7,909 nt of DNA from Thermocrinis sp. (GTDB lineage Bacteria; Aquificota; Aquificia; Aquificales; Aquificaceae). A program made the position numbers and the translations under genes. A model generated the notes under the pieces. It saw only the letters and a program-made list of their open reading frames with translations. It did no database searches and was not told the DNA's origin. The first letter of the stretch is position 1; every line of letters starts with the position of its first letter. Where the stretch lies: NCBI GenBank assembly GCA_009903855.1, contig WYEK01000046.1:1-7909 (forward strand), given 5' to 3'. Of the stretch, positions 6,494-7,909 are shown piece after piece.

Positions 6494-7466
6494 AGATTTC
6501 CCCCACCTTATTCTTTAGCTCTTCAAAGACCTCTCCCACACTCTTGCAATATAGCTTTTCCCTTATCTCCTGCTCGTTGGCAAAAAATCCAGAAAGCAAT
6601 CCGCAAAGGGTGTTATCTCTTTCTTCCTCAGGTATTATTCCCTTACAGTCAAGAAGTCTGTTGATGTCTAAAAGCAGTTTTCCGTCTTCAGTTTCTTTTG
6701 CCCCTATGCATCCCATAAAGAATGGATTTTTTACTTTATAAATCCCACCTATAGCAAAAATGGGAGAGAGATTTTCATACCTTCCCCTTATCTGCCTTGA
6801 AAGGGTTCTTATTATGTCCAAAAGGTCCTTTACTCTTTTTGCCTTCTCCTCTGCCGGAATCACTTCTTCAGTTCCATTCTCAGTTTCCCATACTCCTATT
6901 CTGTCCAAATCTATGGCTATGGTATAGTAGTAGTGTGCGGTATGCTGTTCGGATTGGGTTATTACTTGGGCATCTTTTTGTTCTATATGCCTAATGTATC
7001 TGTTGTAAGCTTCTATATTGTTCATAAAGTCCATGTCCCCTTGGAACTTGGAGATGGAGTAAGCGTAGGTGACTTTAACGGGTGCTGTTCTTTTAACGCT
7101 ATCTCCGTAGGATAGCTCTACCTTTTTGCCATCTGCCCCTTTAAGATTAGTCAAAAGCCCCCCAAAAAGGTCAAACTCTTGGTATTCCTGAACTAATTCC
7201 TTAGCAAACTTATCCACATTAAGCTTCTTGCCATCTTTGGACCTTTCAATAAGCTCCTTCACCTTTTCATCCAAAAGTCTCCACTCTTTTTCTTCTTTAC
7301 CTTTTCTCCTTATGTCGTATTTTAGTGCCTTGTCGGACACGTAGGTAATCTGGGAGTTGTCTCCTAAGGAAAGCTTTTTAAGGATGGATACATTCCCTAT
7401 GTTTTCTCCGTAGTTTAGGCTTGTAGCCCTCTGGGTTATGATGGTTAGGGTTAGCATTCCTCTCAT
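6474..7466 (-). CDS. cas7: Cas7 (Cst2/DevR family), Cascade backbone subunit
   Basis: Cas7 polymerises along the crRNA spacer to form the backbone of the surveillance complex. The 330-residue protein fits the Cst2/DevR branch. The N-terminal strand LTLTIITQRATSLNYG (5-20) is followed by ENIGN, and YVSDKALKYDIRR (42-54) contains the usual aromatic/basic motif. FDLFGGL (98-104), KRTAPVKVTYAYSIS (125-139) and HTAHYYYTIAIDLDRIG (175-191) follow in the family order. The start is fixed by AAGGAGGT (7479-7472), 5 nt before the ATG; Met4 (codon at 7457) would be too far away. It is the first cas gene of the operon, and its 3' end overlaps cas5::cas8 by 20 nt. The strong ribosome site suits a subunit needed in about six or seven copies per complex. 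Confidence 0.93.
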   Translation of the reverse strand: MRGMLTLTIITQRATSLNYGENIGNVSILKKLSLGDNSQITYVSDKALKYDIRRKGKEEKEWRLLDEKVKELIERSKDGKKLNVDKFAKELVQEYQEFDLFGGLLTNLKGADGKKVELSYGDSVKRTAPVKVTYAYSISKFQGDMDFMNNIEAYNRYIRHIEQKDAQVITQSEQHTAHYYYTIAIDLDRIGVWETENGTEEVIPAEEKAKRVKDLLDIIRTLSRQIRGRYENLSPIFAIGGIYKVKNPFFMGCIGAKETEDGKLLLDINRLLDCKGIIPEEERDNTLCGLLSGFFANEQEIREKLYCKSVGEVFEELKNKVGEIYGVPTG

Positions 7467-7524
7467 ATTTGACCTCCTTACTTTATTTAATAACTCCCCG
7501 AGACCTTAAAACCTGACAGTCTTT
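7467..7524 (-). other. Intergenic leader of the cas operon
   Basis: This 58-nt gap is the largest in the window and the only obvious place for the cas transcript to begin. On the minus strand it is AT-rich, with TTATTAAATAAAG just before the cas7 ribosome site; TATTAA or TTAAAT could serve as a -10. An extended -10-like TGGTATATC lies in the 3' end of the preceding small ORF (7542-7534), with no convincing -35. I see no terminator hairpin with a T-run. Promoter placement is therefore unresolved, and read-through from the upstream genes is possible. Confidence 0.3.
7472..7479 (-). promoter_or_regulatory. Strong Shine-Dalgarno of cas7
   Basis: AAGGAGGT on the minus strand sits 5 nt (CAAAT) upstream of ATG 7466. 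It decides the cas7 start and is the strongest initiation site of any annotated gene start in the window, matched only by the site inside cas8. Confidence 0.8.
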
Positions 7525-7716
7525 TTACTTTTTGATATACCACACCCTCACCCCTACCGAAACGTGGCTATTTCTCTCCCAAAGGGTTTCCACATTTATA
7601 ACCTGAATGTTGTTTAACCTTATCCACTGATTAACCTGATTTTCCAAAATATCCTCTAAACTTTCCTCCCTAAAGGGTGCCATTTTTCTGTGAAAGTCTT
7701 TGTATGCTATCTCCAT
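7525..7716 (-). CDS. Small hypothetical protein (63 aa)
   Basis: I do not recognise a family. The 63-residue frame begins MEIAYKDFHRKM and has a predicted helix over SLEDILENQVNQWIRLNN (19-36). Two strand-like segments follow, IQVINVETLWE (37-47) and HVSVGVRVWYIKK (51-63). This helix-hairpin pattern is common in small cytosolic proteins, and there is no signal peptide or membrane segment. Support for being real: ATG 7716 is preceded by AAGG at a usable distance, it follows the upstream gene's stop by only 3 nt, and composition matches the neighbours. It is more likely co-transcribed with the upstream gene than part of the cas set, since 58 nt separate it from cas7. Confidence 0.6.
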   Translation of the reverse strand: MEIAYKDFHRKMAPFREESLEDILENQVNQWIRLNNIQVINVETLWERNSHVSVGVRVWYIKK

Positions 7717-7719
7717 TGT

Positions 7720-7909
7720 TTACCTTGTCCTTTTCTTTGTTGGAGTTTTTGGAGTTTCCTTTTTAGGTAGTGGTTCGGGCTCTATTGCTAGCTCCAAGCC
7801 CTTTACCTTTACGCTCACCATCTCAACTTTACCCTGTTGAACGTTAAAACCCTTTATGTTGGATTTGCTCAAAAATTCTCCGATTTTATCATCCACTAAA
7901 GCCCCCGCA
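7720..7909 (-). CDS. C-terminal 62 codons of an unidentified protein (5' end outside window)
   Basis: A frame entering from the right edge ends with TAA at 7722-7720. The visible part reads from AGALVDDKIGEFLSKSNIKG through strand-rich VEMVSVKVKGLELAIEPEP. It ends in a Pro/Thr/Lys/Arg-rich basic tail (PLPKKETPKTP then TKKRTR), which looks disordered and might bind nucleic acid or another acidic partner. I cannot assign a function. The tight 3-nt spacing to the next small ORF suggests the two are translated together. Confidence 0.6.
   Translation of the reverse strand, partial: AGALVDDKIGEFLSKSNIKGFNVQQGKVEMVSVKVKGLELAIEPEPLPKKETPKTPTKKRTR

Noticed and set aside
458..7115. Plus-strand open frames opposite the cas genes
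   Set aside because: They lack family motifs and good ribosome sites and lie antisense to well-supported cas genes, so they are shadows of the coding strand.
1..7909. CRISPR array or repeat remnants
   Set aside because: I looked for repeated units of about 30 nt with regular spacing and saw none; the window is almost fully coding.

Overview
The window is almost entirely a type I-B CRISPR-Cas operon of the Cst1/Cst2 ('Tneap') lineage, and every gene is on the minus strand. Reading in the direction of transcription (high to low coordinate) the order is: end of an unidentified gene (7909-7720), a 63-codon small ORF (7716-7525), cas7 (Cst2/DevR family), a single long gene fusing Cas5 to Cas8b1/Cst1, cas3 (HD nuclease + helicase), cas4, cas1, cas2, and the first 139 codons of cas6, which runs off the left edge. 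No CRISPR repeats, tRNA, rRNA, insertion sequence or terminator is visible. The array and the rest of cas6 presumably lie outside the window.

Proteins are rich in Lys, Glu and Ile, and Arg is mostly AGG/AGA and Ile often ATA. Together with this Cas lineage, that suggests a thermophilic bacterium. An Aquificota-like host is my guess from codon and protein style, not something the window proves.

How it works together: cas7, cas5::cas8 and the internally encoded small subunit build the Cascade surveillance complex. Cas6 processes the crRNA, Cas3 degrades the target, and Cas4-Cas1-Cas2 acquire spacers. Genes are packed with overlaps or gaps of a few bases from 7466 down to the left edge, as in one transcript relying on translational coupling.

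The two observations most worth a second look are: (1) Cas5 (about residues 1-220) and Cas8b1/Cst1 (about 236-700, with the CxxC...CxxC pair) are one 717-residue polypeptide with Cas5 first; (2) inside the Cas8 part lies a near-perfect Shine-Dalgarno (AGGAGGTG, 6 nt spacer) in front of in-frame Met607. This predicts a separately translated 111-residue Cas11 small subunit at 4675-4340. Only cas7 has an equally strong ribosome binding site, which fits Cas7 and Cas11 being the multi-copy subunits of the complex.
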